Part shown: piece after piece, positions 1-8,468 of the stretch
Numbering within the stretch: position 1 is the stretch's first letter
How the letters are laid out: the number at the start of each line of letters is the position of its first letter
Source of the DNA: Pseudomonas sp. HMWF021
Lineage (GTDB): Bacteria; Pseudomonadota; Gammaproteobacteria; Pseudomonadales; Pseudomonadaceae
Direction: 5' to 3'
Assembly: GCF_003061005.1 (NCBI RefSeq)
Contig: NZ_QAIK01000107.1
Span: forward strand, 98,053-135,053
Length of the DNA stretch: 37,001 nucleotides
The notes under the pieces: model-generated
Seen by the model: the letters and a program-made list of their open reading frames with translations, nothing else
Told to the model about the DNA's origin: nothing
Database searches by the model: none
Made by a program: the position numbers and the translations under genes

Positions 1-826
1 GTGGGGCGAAGGGCAGGTGGCGCGGCTGACCTTTTCCGACGAGCGCATCGAGCAGCATGAGGTGACGCTGCCGGGGCAATCGGCGCGTTATCTGCGCCTG
101 CTGTGGGATGCGCCGACGTCGGCGCCGATCCTCACTTCAGCGCAACTGAGAAGCAGCGATCCGCGCAACGTGCCGCTGCCGTTGGTCTGGTCGCAAGCGC
201 TGGCGGGCAGCAGCACCAAGTCCGGCGAGTACACCTGGCAGTTGCCGATGGGGCTGAATGTCGAGCGGGTGCAGGTCGAGTTGAAGCAACCGAACAGTCT
301 GGCTCCGGTCACGCTTGCGGGCCGCCGAGAAAGCAGCCTGCCGTGGCAGACCCTGAGCAACGGTTTGCTGTATCGCCTGACCCAGAACGGTCAGGACGTG
401 GTCCAGAACGAATTGCAGTTGTACGGGCAGACTGTGCAGCAGCTGAAACTGAGCGTGGATGAGCGTGGCGGCGGTCTGGGTGAGCAGGCACCGAGCCTGA
501 AGTACGCGGTGCGGGCGACGCAGGTGATTTTCCTCGCGCGTGGTGAAGGGCCGTACAGCCTGGCGCTGGGCAATCCGACGGTGAAAACGGCGAACCTGCC
601 GCTGAGCACGCTGATTCCGGATTTCAAACCGGAGAAACTCGCGACGCTGGGCAAGGCAACGGTGCAGGGCGACGTGGTTGCCACGCCAAGCGCGCCGGCC
701 ACTACGGCGGCGGTGGCCGAGACCAACTGGAAGAAAATCGGCCTGTGGGCGGTGTTGCTGGTGAGTGTGGTTTTTCTCGGGGCGATGGCGGCGAGCCTGT
801 TGCGCAAACCGCCCACCAACTCCTGA
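1..826 (+). CDS. DUF3999 family protein, C-terminal part (5' end outside window)
   Basis: The reading frame is open from base 2 to the stop at 824-826, and the GTG at 17 is probably an internal valine, so the gene begins left of the window. The visible 270 or so residues are mostly beta-rich soluble sequence with phrases such as VARLTFSDERIEQHEV, followed by one hydrophobic segment (IGLWAVLLVSVVFLGAM) close to the C-terminus and a short basic tail. This suggests a large extracytoplasmic domain held by a single C-terminal membrane anchor. I match it from memory to DUF3999 proteins, which in Pseudomonas tend to lie beside a DUF2339 membrane protein. The function is not known. A REP palindrome follows directly. 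Confidence 0.6.
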   Translation, partial: WGEGQVARLTFSDERIEQHEVTLPGQSARYLRLLWDAPTSAPILTSAQLRSSDPRNVPLPLVWSQALAGSSTKSGEYTWQLPMGLNVERVQVELKQPNSLAPVTLAGRRESSLPWQTLSNGLLYRLTQNGQDVVQNELQLYGQTVQQLKLSVDERGGGLGEQAPSLKYAVRATQVIFLARGEGPYSLALGNPTVKTANLPLSTLIPDFKPEKLATLGKATVQGDVVATPSAPATTAAVAETNWKKIGLWAVLLVSVVFLGAMAASLLRKPPTNS

Positions 827-848
827 GAATGGCTGGCGCTGCGCGCCA

Positions 849-939
849 TTCGCTGGCAAGCCAGCTCCCACAGGTTATTTGGTGTACACAAAACAGGTGG
901 ACGACCGAAGTCCTTGTGGGAGCTGGCTTGCCAGCGATG
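849..939. repeat. REPIN: inverted pair of GTGGGAGCTGGCTTGCC-type REP sequences
   Basis: The arm at 851-872 is repeated as its reverse complement at 914-938, separated by about 40 bases. The same arm recurs at 3058, 15592, 18894 and 30172 in this window. It lies in the 340-base gap between the DUF3999 gene and fbp. The rest of that gap (940-1166) should hold the fbp promoter, but I see no convincing -35/-10 pair there. Confidence 0.9.
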
Positions 940-1166
940 ACGGCCGATCAATCAACAAAAATCCTTAAACTGCCGCCATCAACTCAACCACCACCCGTCC
1001 CGAACCGGACTACGCTCAATCCGGTGCATGAACTCTCTCGACCCGATCACGTCTGATAGAAGCAATTGCGCCCCAACGCACGTTACCGGGCGTCATCGCT
1101 CGCTACGTTTTCAGACTCCCTGTAAACTGCGCGGGTTTTTAGCCCCCCATTCCACCGGAGCCGTCC

Positions 1167-2177
1167 ATGTCCCGCGTTACCCTGAGTCGCTATTTGATTG
1201 AGCAGACCCGCAGCAATAACACTCCTGCCGATCTGCGCTTCCTGATCGAAGTGGTGGCGCGTGCCTGCAAAGAGATCAGCCACGCCGTGTCCAAAGGCGC
1301 CCTGGGTGGTGTTCTGGGCAGCATGGGCACTGAAAACGTCCAAGGCGAAGTGCAGAAGAAACTCGACGTGCTGTCGAACGAGATCCTGCTCGAAGCCAAC
1401 GAATGGGGCGGTCACCTGGCCGGCATGGCGTCCGAAGAAATGGACAATGCCTACCAGATCCCGGGCAAATACCCGAAAGGCGCGTACCTGCTGGTGTTCG
1501 ACCCACTGGACGGCTCGTCGAACATCGACATCAACGCCCCGGTCGGCACGATCTTCTCGGTACTGCGTTGCCCGAACGAATACCTGAGCCAGAACGAAGC
1601 GCTGAACGAAAAAGCCTTCCTGCAGCCAGGCACCCAGCAAGTTGCTGCCGGTTACGCGATCTACGGCCCGCAGACCATGCTGGTACTGACCCTGGGCGAC
1701 GGCGTCAAAGGCTTCACCCTGGACCGCGAAATGGGCAGTTTCGTGCTGACCCACGAAGACATCACCATTCCTGAAACCACCCAGGAATTCGCGATCAACA
1801 TGTCCAACCAGCGTCACTGGGAAGCCCCGGTGCAACGTTATGTCAGCGAATTGCTGGCCGGCGAAGAAGGGCCGCTGAAGAAGAACTACAACATGCGCTG
1901 GGTTGCCGCGATGGTGGCCGACGTACACCGCATCCTGACCCGTGGCGGTCTGTTCATGTACCCACGCGACAGCCGCGAGCCTTCCAAACCGGGCAAACTG
2001 CGTCTGATGTACGAAGCCAACCCGATGTCGTTCCTGGTGGAACAGGCGGGCGGCGCGTCCACCGACGGTCACCAGCGCATCCTCGACATTCAGCCTGAAG
2101 GCCTGCACCAGCGCGTAGCGGTGTTCCTCGGTTCGAAAGAAGAAGTCGCCCGCGCTACGGCCTACCACAAGGAATAA
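1167..2177 (+). CDS. fbp: Fructose-1,6-bisphosphatase class I
   Basis: Hydrolyses fructose-1,6-bisphosphate to fructose-6-phosphate in gluconeogenesis, in the cytoplasm. The 336-residue length is normal for class I enzymes. The metal-binding signature [10 protein letters not shown] is at about residues 112-121, preceded by the acidic pair at 90-91 (SEEMD). The substrate-binding stretch [12 protein letters not shown] and the C-terminal [19 protein letters not shown] are typical of the family. The ATG at 1167 is preceded by a CGGAG ribosome binding site. The next gene starts three bases after the stop, so the two are probably cotranscribed. Pseudomonads depend on gluconeogenesis when growing on amino acids and organic acids, which fits the neighbouring histidine catabolism genes, although no direct link is shown. 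Confidence 0.97.
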   Translation: MSRVTLSRYLIEQTRSNNTPADLRFLIEVVARACKEISHAVSKGALGGVLGSMGTENVQGEVQKKLDVLSNEILLEANEWGGHLAGMASEEMDNAYQIPGKYPKGAYLLVFDPLDGSSNIDINAPVGTIFSVLRCPNEYLSQNEALNEKAFLQPGTQQVAAGYAIYGPQTMLVLTLGDGVKGFTLDREMGSFVLTHEDITIPETTQEFAINMSNQRHWEAPVQRYVSELLAGEEGPLKKNYNMRWVAAMVADVHRILTRGGLFMYPRDSREPSKPGKLRLMYEANPMSFLVEQAGGASTDGHQRILDIQPEGLHQRVAVFLGSKEEVARATAYHKE

Positions 2178-2180
2178 ACC

Positions 2181-2783
2181 ATGACCGCGCCTTGGCAGCC
2201 GTTGCTCGATTGGTGGTTCGGACACGCCGAATCACCGGACGAGATATCGGCTGACAAGGGCAAGTTGTGGTTCGGCAAGAAAGACAGCCAGGACCTCGAA
2301 GCGCGTGAGCGTTTCGGGGTCTTTGTCGATCAGGCCCTGGCCGGGGAACTGACCGAGTGGACGCAACGTCCCGAAGGTTGGCTGGCCGTGGTACTGCTGC
2401 TCGATCAACTGCCGCGCATGATCTTTCGCGACACTCCCAAAGCCTTTTCCGGTGATCTGCGCGCGCAGAAGCTCGTCGCGCAGGGCATTGCTGCGGATTT
2501 CGATCGGCAGTTGAAGCCGATCCAGCGGGTATTCATTTATCTGGTGTTCGAACACTGCGAAAACCTCGCGGTGCAGAACGAAGCCGTTTCGCGCTTTATC
2601 GATCTGGTGGCTGAACAGCCAGAGGCCGAGCGGGCAGTGTTTGCCGACAACCTGGACTATGCCGAGCGGCATCGGAAAGTGATTGCGCGGTTTGGACGGT
2701 TTCCGCATCGCAATGCGGTGTTGGGGCGGGAGTCTACGGCTGAGGAGCTGGCGTTTCTCAGTCAGCCTGGGTCACGCTTTTAG
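2181..2783 (+). CDS. DUF924 family protein
   Basis: A 200-residue cytoplasmic protein with the family's hallmark segments: LDWWFG near the N-terminus, LLLDQLPRMIFRDTPKAF in the middle, and VFEHCENLAVQNEAV (the usual PFEHSE-like block) around residues 118-132. It ends with RFGRFPHRNAVLGRESTAEE, also typical. The fold is predicted in the family to be an all-helical TPR-like array, and no biochemical role is established. The start lies three bases after the fbp stop, so it is very likely translated from the fbp transcript. The 3' end overlaps by a few bases the stop of a possible small convergent ORF. Confidence 0.85.
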   Translation: MTAPWQPLLDWWFGHAESPDEISADKGKLWFGKKDSQDLEARERFGVFVDQALAGELTEWTQRPEGWLAVVLLLDQLPRMIFRDTPKAFSGDLRAQKLVAQGIAADFDRQLKPIQRVFIYLVFEHCENLAVQNEAVSRFIDLVAEQPEAERAVFADNLDYAERHRKVIARFGRFPHRNAVLGRESTAEELAFLSQPGSRF

Positions 2784-2944
2784 CTTAGCCGAGTTATCGG
2801 TTGAATTGAGTCCATTTCATCCAGTTCAAGAAACACGCTTTGAGCGTCTCTGAATTTTCTTTGATCAATTTCCTCATTACCTATTGCGAGGATTGCCAAC
2901 AAAGTTGTTTTGTCTGGATGATCGCAATCGAGTTCCGTGTTCAT
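2780..2944 (-). CDS. Possible 54-residue small protein in an AT-rich gap
   Basis: I read this ORF by hand from the reverse strand. It starts MNTELDCDHPDKTTLLAI and continues with a helix-like, acidic stretch containing GNEEIDQRKFRDAQ and VFLELDEMDS, ending TRLS. A CCAGGA motif lies about ten bases before the ATG and an in-frame stop lies just upstream. Base composition differs from the neighbours: 23 G/C of 60 at 2821-2880 and 27 of 60 at 2881-2940. It uses codons rare in Pseudomonas (AGA twice, ATA twice, CTA). The helical acidic C-terminus recalls small antitoxin-like proteins, but there is no toxin gene beside it and I cannot assign a family. It may be a decayed remnant or spurious. Confidence 0.35.
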   Translation of the reverse strand: MNTELDCDHPDKTTLLAILAIGNEEIDQRKFRDAQSVFLELDEMDSIQPITRLS

Positions 2945-3006
2945 CAGTCAAGTATCCTGGCCAATTACAAATTACCGAGAAGGCATTCTGCATTGTGGAA
3001 GCCGTC

Positions 3007-3081
3007 TTCGCGAACAAGCCCGCTCCCACAATGATTTTGTGAACATCACCGATCCAATGTGGGAGCTGGCTTGCCAGCGAT
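3007..3081. repeat. Mixed REP pair between two subfamilies
   Basis: The left arm (about 3008-3032) reads, on the opposite strand, GTGGGAGCGGGCTTGTTCGC. The right arm (3058-3081) is the GTGGGAGCTGGCTTGCC type. The two arms are in inverted orientation like a REPIN but belong to different sequence subtypes. The element lies just downstream of the chemoreceptor gene on the minus strand. Confidence 0.75.
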
Positions 3082-3099
3082 GGGGCCAGTCGCAGCGCC

Positions 3100-4992
3100 T
3101 CAGATCCTGAAACTGCCCACCAGCTGCTTCAAGCGCGCCGCCTGCTGCTCCAGATCCGAGCAAGCCCGCAAGGTAGCCTGCAGGTTCTCCACACCTTCCT
3201 GGTTCAGTGTGTTGATCTCGTTGATATCGACGTTGATCGACTCGACCACTGCGGTCTGCTCCTCGGTCGCGGTTGCCACCGACTGGTTCATCCCGTCGAT
3301 CTCGCCGATGCGCTGGGTTACGCTGCCCAGGCGTTCGCCGGCCTGGTTGGCGATGCCGACGCTGCTTTCGCTCTCGCGCTGGCTCTCGGTCATGATGCTT
3401 ACGGCCTGACGTGCGCCGACCTGCAATTCTTCGATCATCTTCTGCACTTGCTGCGCCGAGTCCTGGGTGCGGTGGGCGAGGTTGCGCACCTCATCAGCCA
3501 CTACGGCAAAACCACGCCCGGCTTCACCGGCGCGGGCCGCTTCGATGGCGGCGTTGAGTGCCAGCAGGTTGGTCTGCTGCGAGATGCTGGTGATCACTTC
3601 CAGAATCTGGCCGATGTTCACCGTGTTGCTATTGAGGGTTTCGATGTTGCCGCAGGAGTCGCTGATTTTTGCCGACAGCTGCTGCATGGCGTGGATGGTT
3701 TTATCCACAACCTGCTGACCGTCAACCGCCAGGCTGCGCGCATCGCTGGAGTGCTGCGAGGCGAGGGCGGCGTTCTGGGCGATTTCCTGGGCGGCGGCGC
3801 CGAGCTGGTTGATCGCCGCGGCCACGCTGTTGGTGCGGGTCGCTTGCTGGTCGGAGTTGTACATCGACGAGTTCGACGCCGCGACCACGCGCAGGGCGAC
3901 TTCGTTGACCTGGCCGGTGGCCGAGGACACTTCACGGATCGAGGTGTGAATGCGCTCGACAAAGCGGTTGAACGACAGGCCCAGCGCGCCAAATTCGTCG
4001 TGGCCGTGGATCACCAGACGTTTGGTCAGGTCGCCTTCACCTTCAGCGATGTCGTGCATGGCGCGGCCCATGGTCAGCAGCGGTTGCATCAGCACCCGGA
4101 TCAACATGCCGAGCAAAGCGATGATGATCACCACGGCAATCACCATGGCGATCAGCGCCGAAGTACGGAACTCGCTGAGCATCGAGAACGCGGTGTCCTT
4201 GTCCAGCACCAGCGCCACGTACCAGTCAGCCGATGGCACGCCGTTGACGTGAGTGAACGAGACCAGTTGGGTTCTGCCCTCGAATTCGACTTCCTTCAGG
4301 CCCGGGCTGACTTTTGGCGCGCCGTTCGGATACGCCTCGGCAAGGGTTTTCAGGACGAGTTTGCTGTCCGGGTGAATCAGGATCTTGCCATCGGCACTGA
4401 CGATGAACGCATGGCCGTGGCCACCGAAATTCAGCGAGTTGATGATCGCGCTGACACTGGTCAGGTCGATATCGGCACCGGCCACACCGATCATCTGGCC
4501 CTGACGCTGTACCGGGGTGGCGACGGTGATCACCAGTTTGCCCGACGACGCGGCGATGTAGGGCTCGGTGACGATGGTCTGCTGGGCGCTATTGGCTGCC
4601 TTGTACCAGCCACGGGCGCGCGGGTCGTAGTCCGGCGCGCGGTTGCCGGCGGGCACCGAGAACATCACGCCGTCAGCGCCGCCGAAGTAGCTGAGCTGGA
4701 AATTGCCGGTGTAGGCGGGCAGGTCGATGATGCGCTTGAGGCTGGCCGGTGCGTTGCCGTCGGCGGCGACCTGTTGCGACAGCGATTGCAGCAACTGGAT
4801 ACGGCTTTCCAGCCAGGTCTGGATGTTGCTGGTGGTCAGGCTGCCCAGTTCCTGCATCGACGCTTCGGTGCTGCTGCTCAGGGCTTCGCGCTGTCGATAG
4901 TCGTTGAACAAAATGAAACAGGCGAACGCAACGGCCACCACGAGGGCGGCAGCCAGCAAGATCTTGTGGCTGAATTTCATGTTTCTGGTCAT
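3100..4992 (-). CDS. Methyl-accepting chemotaxis protein, PctA-like amino acid receptor
   Basis: An inner-membrane chemoreceptor of 630 residues. The order is a cytoplasmic start ([10 protein letters not shown]), TM1 at about 11-29, a periplasmic dCache_1 domain to about residue 290, TM2, a HAMP domain, and a cytoplasmic signalling domain with the hairpin tip region ([20 protein letters not shown]). The ligand pocket has the residues that define amino-acid-binding dCache domains: Y122, R127, W129, Y145 and D174. Each is offset by one from the PctA residues I recall (121, 126, 128, 144, 173). The C-terminal [10 protein letters not shown] also matches PctA-type receptors. I therefore infer L-amino acid sensing. 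The ATG at 4992 gives the length expected for the family, and the frame stays open upstream to 5088 without a better ribosome binding site. A candidate sigma-28 promoter lies at 5068-5094. Confidence 0.9.
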   Translation of the reverse strand: MTRNMKFSHKILLAAALVVAVAFACFILFNDYRQREALSSSTEASMQELGSLTTSNIQTWLESRIQLLQSLSQQVAADGNAPASLKRIIDLPAYTGNFQLSYFGGADGVMFSVPAGNRAPDYDPRARGWYKAANSAQQTIVTEPYIAASSGKLVITVATPVQRQGQMIGVAGADIDLTSVSAIINSLNFGGHGHAFIVSADGKILIHPDSKLVLKTLAEAYPNGAPKVSPGLKEVEFEGRTQLVSFTHVNGVPSADWYVALVLDKDTAFSMLSEFRTSALIAMVIAVVIIIALLGMLIRVLMQPLLTMGRAMHDIAEGEGDLTKRLVIHGHDEFGALGLSFNRFVERIHTSIREVSSATGQVNEVALRVVAASNSSMYNSDQQATRTNSVAAAINQLGAAAQEIAQNAALASQHSSDARSLAVDGQQVVDKTIHAMQQLSAKISDSCGNIETLNSNTVNIGQILEVITSISQQTNLLALNAAIEAARAGEAGRGFAVVADEVRNLAHRTQDSAQQVQKMIEELQVGARQAVSIMTESQRESESSVGIANQAGERLGSVTQRIGEIDGMNQSVATATEEQTAVVESINVDINEINTLNQEGVENLQATLRACSDLEQQAARLKQLVGSFRI

Positions 4993-5067
4993 CGAATGAA
5001 CTACCGCGAAGGGGCTGGTCGAGAAAGGGCGGCAATTTGCCACACTCGGGGGCTTTGCGCTGCTCTT

Positions 5068-5094
5068 ATTTCGACCGCCGCGCGCCAAAGATTA
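5068..5094 (-). promoter_or_regulatory. Candidate sigma-28 (FliA) promoter for the PctA-like receptor
   Basis: Read on the minus strand, TAATCTTT (5094-5087), an 11-base spacer, then GTCGAAAT (5075-5068). The FliA consensus is TAAAGTTT-N11-GCCGATAA, so 6 of 8 and 5 of 8 positions match with exact spacing. The box ends about 75 bases before the ATG at 4992. Chemoreceptor genes are common FliA targets. The -10 box is imperfect. Confidence 0.4.
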
Positions 5095-5272
5095 GGCGTC
5101 TTCCGGGAAATGCGACGAAATGCTCAATTGCCCTGCAAAGTGTCTGATTTAACGGCAAAAGCCAGACGGGCGGGCAAATAAATAGCCCTCCTTGCACGGA
5201 ACCAGATGAGGGTTTTCTCTTCTAAGCTTCTGGTTGGCACCGTGCCTTCCCCCCTCGTTCCAGGAGTTACAC

Positions 5273-5527
5273 ATGTCGCTGCGATCTATCGCCCTGCTGT
5301 CGTTTTGCGTGCTGTTGGCCGCGTGCAGCAAGGTCAATCAGGAAAACTATTCCAAGCTATCAGCCGGCATGGCCAAGGCTGAAGTCGAGACGCTGCTCGG
5401 CAAGCCCACCGACTGCTCGGGCGCGCTCGGCATGTCCAGTTGCACCTGGGGCGACAAGAACAGCTTTATCAGCGTGCAATACGCCGGTGACAAAGTGCTG
5501 ATGTTTTCTGGCCAAGGCCTGAAGTAA
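5273..5527 (+). CDS. Small lipoprotein, DUF3862/BamE-like
   Basis: An 84-residue lipoprotein. The ATG at 5273 is chosen because an AGGAG site (5262-5266) lies six bases upstream and a signal peptide follows directly, with lipobox LAAC at the end of SLRSIALLSFCVLLAAC. The mature part has the GMAKAEVETLLGKPTDC motif seen in the SmpA/OmlA/BamE-like fold of DUF3862 proteins, then a pair of cysteines (TDCSGALGMSSC) that could form a disulfide. No aspartate follows the lipid-bearing cysteine, so outer-membrane sorting is likely. The role is unknown. The lipocalin gene starts 31 bases downstream on the same strand and probably shares the transcript. Confidence 0.8.
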   Translation: MSLRSIALLSFCVLLAACSKVNQENYSKLSAGMAKAEVETLLGKPTDCSGALGMSSCTWGDKNSFISVQYAGDKVLMFSGQGLK

Positions 5528-5558
5528 ACCGGGGCTTTGCGCCCACGGGAGAAAAATA

Positions 5559-6128
5559 ATGAAGCGGTTATTGTTCGTCCTTTTTGCCGGCCTGGTACTG
5601 GCCGGCTGCGCCACGCACGGTGAAGATCCGCTGGCGCCCAAGACGGCTCACAGCGTCAACCTCAAGCGTTATCAGGGCACCTGGTATGAACTGGCGCGCC
5701 TGCCGATGTATTTCCAGCGCAATTGCGCGCAATCCGAAGCCCATTACACCCTTCAGCCTGACGGCAATGTCGCGGTGCTCAATCGCTGCCTGACGCCTGA
5801 CTGGCAGTGGGAAGAAGCCAAAGGCACGGCTTATCCACAAGTGCCGGGCAAGACCGACAAGCTGTGGGTCGAATTTGATACCTGGTTCTCCCGGCTGATT
5901 CCGGGTGTGGCGAAGGGCGAATACTGGGTGTTGTACGTCAGTGACGACTACAAGACCGCGATTGTCGGCGATCCCAGTCGCAAGTACATGTGGTTGCTGT
6001 CTCGCACGCCGACCGTCAACGGTGTAGTGCGTGAAGAACTGCTGAGCAAGGCACGGCAGCAGGGTTACGACACTACGCGCCTGATCTGGCGCACGTCGGA
6101 TCGGCAGATGGCCAAAACTTCGAATTAA
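5559..6128 (+). CDS. blc: Outer-membrane lipocalin lipoprotein Blc
   Basis: Bacterial lipocalins bind lysophospholipids or fatty acids and are thought to serve in envelope maintenance or stress. The 189-residue product has a lipoprotein signal peptide with lipobox LAGC (residues 14-17) and the lipocalin first motif as YQGTWYELARLPM. The later conserved block YWVLYVSDDYKTAIVGDPSR and the third motif WLLSRTP are present. Length and motif order agree with E. coli Blc. A GGGAG ribosome binding site precedes the ATG. It follows the DUF3862 lipoprotein gene closely, and a REP-type palindrome separates it from the convergent hutF gene. Confidence 0.92.
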   Translation: MKRLLFVLFAGLVLAGCATHGEDPLAPKTAHSVNLKRYQGTWYELARLPMYFQRNCAQSEAHYTLQPDGNVAVLNRCLTPDWQWEEAKGTAYPQVPGKTDKLWVEFDTWFSRLIPGVAKGEYWVLYVSDDYKTAIVGDPSRKYMWLLSRTPTVNGVVREELLSKARQQGYDTTRLIWRTSDRQMAKTSN

Positions 6129-6145
6129 AGACCACCACAAAATCA

Positions 6146-6233
6146 ATGTAGGAGTGAGCCTGCTCGCGATGGCGGTGTGTCAGTCACATATTTATGTCTG
6201 ACACACAGTCATCGCGAGCAGGCTCACTCCTAC
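6146..6233. repeat. REPIN with GTAGGAGTGAGCCTGCTCGC arms
   Basis: A long inverted repeat lies between the convergent lipocalin and hutF genes. The arms GTAGGAGTGAGCCTGCTCGC (6148-6167) and its complement (6213-6232) extend inward with a second matching stretch (GTGTGTCAG against CTGACACAC), so most of the 88 bases can fold into one hairpin. The arm differs from the other REPs in this window. It could stop transcription from either side. Confidence 0.85.
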
Positions 6234-6246
6234 ATTTTGTTATGTG

Positions 6247-7611
6247 TCAGCTCAGCAATTCGCGCAGAACCTGGGTGAAGGCGCGTGCGCTTTCTTCTTC
6301 GCCCGCATGCCGGCCATCGCGCACCACCCACTGGCCATTGACCAACACGTCGCGCACCTGACGATCGCCGCCGGCGAACAACCAGCGATTCAAGATCCCG
6401 TCTCCAGTAGCGGTGGCCAGATACGGATCATTGCCATCGAGCACGATCCAGTCCGCACGCTTGCCGACCTCCAGCGCACCAATCGGTTGCCCCAAAGCCT
6501 GCGCGCCGCCGTCCAGCGCTGCGTCATACAGCGTGCGCCCGACCATCGGCTGATCCGCGCCATACAAACGGTTACGCCGCTGATCACGCAGACGCTGGCC
6601 GTATTCCAGCCAACGCAATTCCTCGACCACGCTGAGCGACACATGGCTGTCGGAACCGATGCCCATGCGCCCGCCCTGCGCGAGGAAATCCACTGCCGGG
6701 AAAATCCCGTCGCCCAGATTCGCTTCGGTGGTCAGGCACAGACCGGCGATGGCGCGACTTTTGGCCATCAGCGTGACTTCTTCCGGGTTGGCGTGGGTCG
6801 CGTGAACCAGGCACCAGCGCTGATCGACCTCGGTGTTTTCGTAGAGCCATTGCAGCGGACGGCGACCGCTCCAGCTCAGGCAGTCATCGACTTCCTTCTG
6901 CTGTTCGGCGATGTGGATATGCACCGGGCATTGCTTGTCGCTGGCCGCCAGCACTTCGCTGATCTGCTGCGGGGTGACCGCGCGCAACGAGTGGAAGCAC
7001 AGGCCCAGCGATTGCGCCTTTTGCTGTGCCAGCAGCGGTTGCAGGCGCGATTGCAGGCTCAGGTAGTTTTCGGTGCTGTTGATGAAGCGACGCTGACCGT
7101 CGTTCGGCGTCTGGCCGCCGAAGCCCGAGTGGCTGTAGAGCACCGGCAGCAGGGTCAGACCGATGCCGCTTTCGCTGGCTGCCTGACTGATGCGCAGCGC
7201 CAGCTCGGCCGGATCGGCATAAGGCTGGCCGCTGCTGTCGTGGTGCACATAGTGAAATTCCGCAACCGAGGTGTAACCGGCCTTGAGCATTTCGATGTAC
7301 AGCTGACGGGCGATAACGCCGAGTTGTTCGGGGCTGATTTTTCCGACGAGGCGATACATCAGGTCGCGCCAGGTCCAGAAACTGTCATTCGGATTGCCGG
7401 CCACTTCGGCCAGCCCGGCCATCGCACGCTGGAAGGCGTGGGAGTGCAGATTGGGCATGCCCGGCAGCAGCGGACCGCTCAGCCGTTCGGCGCCGTCTGC
7501 GGTGGAATCGGCCAGGATTTGGGTCAGCACGCCATCGGCGCTCACCTCAAGACGTACATTGTTGGCCCATCCGTTAGGCAGCAGCGCGCGTTCGGCAAAG
7601 AAGGCGGACAT
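6247..7611 (-). CDS. hutF: Formimidoylglutamate deiminase HutF
   Basis: Converts N-formimino-L-glutamate to N-formyl-L-glutamate plus ammonia, the step that defines the five-step histidine pathway. It is a 454-residue metal-dependent amidohydrolase. The metal-binding HSH is at residues 56-58 (PNLHSHAFQRAM), followed by EFHYVHHD, a histidine in HIHIAEQQKEVDDC, and the late active-site block MGIGSDSHVSL. The gene runs opposite to the rest of the locus and shares its control region with hutC. HutG at 20190 removes the formyl group made here. Length and motifs are normal. Confidence 0.95.
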   Translation of the reverse strand: MSAFFAERALLPNGWANNVRLEVSADGVLTQILADSTADGAERLSGPLLPGMPNLHSHAFQRAMAGLAEVAGNPNDSFWTWRDLMYRLVGKISPEQLGVIARQLYIEMLKAGYTSVAEFHYVHHDSSGQPYADPAELALRISQAASESGIGLTLLPVLYSHSGFGGQTPNDGQRRFINSTENYLSLQSRLQPLLAQQKAQSLGLCFHSLRAVTPQQISEVLAASDKQCPVHIHIAEQQKEVDDCLSWSGRRPLQWLYENTEVDQRWCLVHATHANPEEVTLMAKSRAIAGLCLTTEANLGDGIFPAVDFLAQGGRMGIGSDSHVSLSVVEELRWLEYGQRLRDQRRNRLYGADQPMVGRTLYDAALDGGAQALGQPIGALEVGKRADWIVLDGNDPYLATATGDGILNRWLFAGGDRQVRDVLVNGQWVVRDGRHAGEEESARAFTQVLRELLS

Positions 7612-7637
7612 GGTTCAGCACCCCATCGTGTGTTATT

Positions 7638-7647
7638 TGTATATACA
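7638..7647. promoter_or_regulatory. HutC operator between hutF and hutC
   Basis: The perfect palindrome TGTATATACA fits the TGTA-N2-TACA pattern that I recall as the HutC (Phut) site in P. fluorescens SBW25. It sits between the divergent hutF and hutC genes and overlaps the predicted -10 and start region of hutF. One protein bound here could repress hutF and regulate hutCD itself. Confidence 0.7.
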
Positions 7648-7674
7648 TATACAGACGTTTGCCTGCCCGGTAAA
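7646..7674 (-). promoter_or_regulatory. Candidate sigma-70 promoter of hutF
   Basis: On the minus strand, TTTACC (7674-7669), a 17-base spacer, then TATATG (7651-7646). Each box matches the consensus at 4 of 6 positions. The predicted start at about 7639 lies inside the HutC palindrome, leaving a leader of about 28 bases. Sigma-70 control of hutF is established in SBW25. The exact boxes are my inference. Confidence 0.4.
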
Positions 7675-7718
7675 CTCCGGCAAGCTAGCAACCTTCATCC
7701 AATGAACAGGGATCAACC

Positions 7719-8468
7719 GTGCCGACTCCGCCTCCAGTCTCCCCGTTGGCCGCGAACATGGGCGACAGTCCGGCGCCCTTGTACGCCCGCGTCAAACAGA
7801 TGATCACCCAGCAGATCGACAGCGGTAACTGGCCACCGCACTACCGCGTGCCGTCGGAAAGCGAACTGGTCAGCCAGCTCGGTTTCAGCCGCATGACCAT
7901 CAACCGCGCGCTGCGCGAGATGACCGCTGACGGCTTGCTGGTGCGCATGCAAGGGGTCGGTACTTTTGTCGCCGAACCGAAGAGCCAGTCCGCGCTGTTC
8001 GAAGTGCACAACATCGCCGACGAAATCGCCTCCCGTGGCCATCGCCACACCTGCCAGGTGATCACCCTCGAAGAAGAGGCTGCCGGCTCCGAGCGTGCGC
8101 TGGCGCTGGACATGCGCGAAGGGCAGAAGGTCTTCCATTCGCTGATCGTGCATTACGAAAACGACATTCCGGTGCAGATCGAAGACCGTTTCGTCAACGC
8201 GCTGGTCGCCCCGGAATACCTCAAGCAGGACTTCACCCTGCAGACGCCTTACGCCTATCTCAATCAGGTCGCGCCACTGACCGAAGGCGAGCATGTCGTC
8301 GAGGCGATCCTCGCCGAATCGTCCGAGTGCAAGTTGCTGCAGATCGAAAAAGGCGAGCCTTGCCTGCTGATCCGTCGCCGCACCTGGTCGGGGCGTCAGC
8401 CGGTGACGGCGGCGCGCCTGATCCACCCAGGTTCCCGTCATCGTCTGGAAGGACGCTTTCATAAATGA
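7719..8468 (+). CDS. hutC: Histidine utilisation repressor HutC (GntR family)
   Basis: The GntR/HutC-type repressor of the locus, released by urocanate. The 249-residue protein has an N-terminal winged helix (about residues 20-90, with YRVPSESELVSQLGFSRMTI as the recognition region) and a C-terminal UTRA effector domain (about 95-240). The latter contains the family phrases HNIADEIASRGH and PVQIEDRFVNALVAPEYL and ends RLIHPGSRHRLEGRF. The GTG at 7719 is preceded by AGGGA at good spacing. The stop overlaps the hutD start by four bases (ATGA), so hutCD is an operon. HutC-type palindromes are found at 7638 and 9336. Confidence 0.95.
   Translation: MPTPPPVSPLAANMGDSPAPLYARVKQMITQQIDSGNWPPHYRVPSESELVSQLGFSRMTINRALREMTADGLLVRMQGVGTFVAEPKSQSALFEVHNIADEIASRGHRHTCQVITLEEEAAGSERALALDMREGQKVFHSLIVHYENDIPVQIEDRFVNALVAPEYLKQDFTLQTPYAYLNQVAPLTEGEHVVEAILAESSECKLLQIEKGEPCLLIRRRTWSGRQPVTAARLIHPGSRHRLEGRFHK

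Noticed and set aside
2840..3034. A 64-codon plus-strand frame in the gap after the DUF924 gene
   Set aside because: It runs into a REP arm and has no convincing ribosome binding site. The minus-strand ORF at 2780-2944 is the better, though still uncertain, candidate.
3448..5181. A 577-codon plus-strand frame opposite the PctA-like receptor gene
   Set aside because: The chemoreceptor on the other strand has full domain support. This frame has low-complexity, Val/Gly/His-rich content typical of a shadow.
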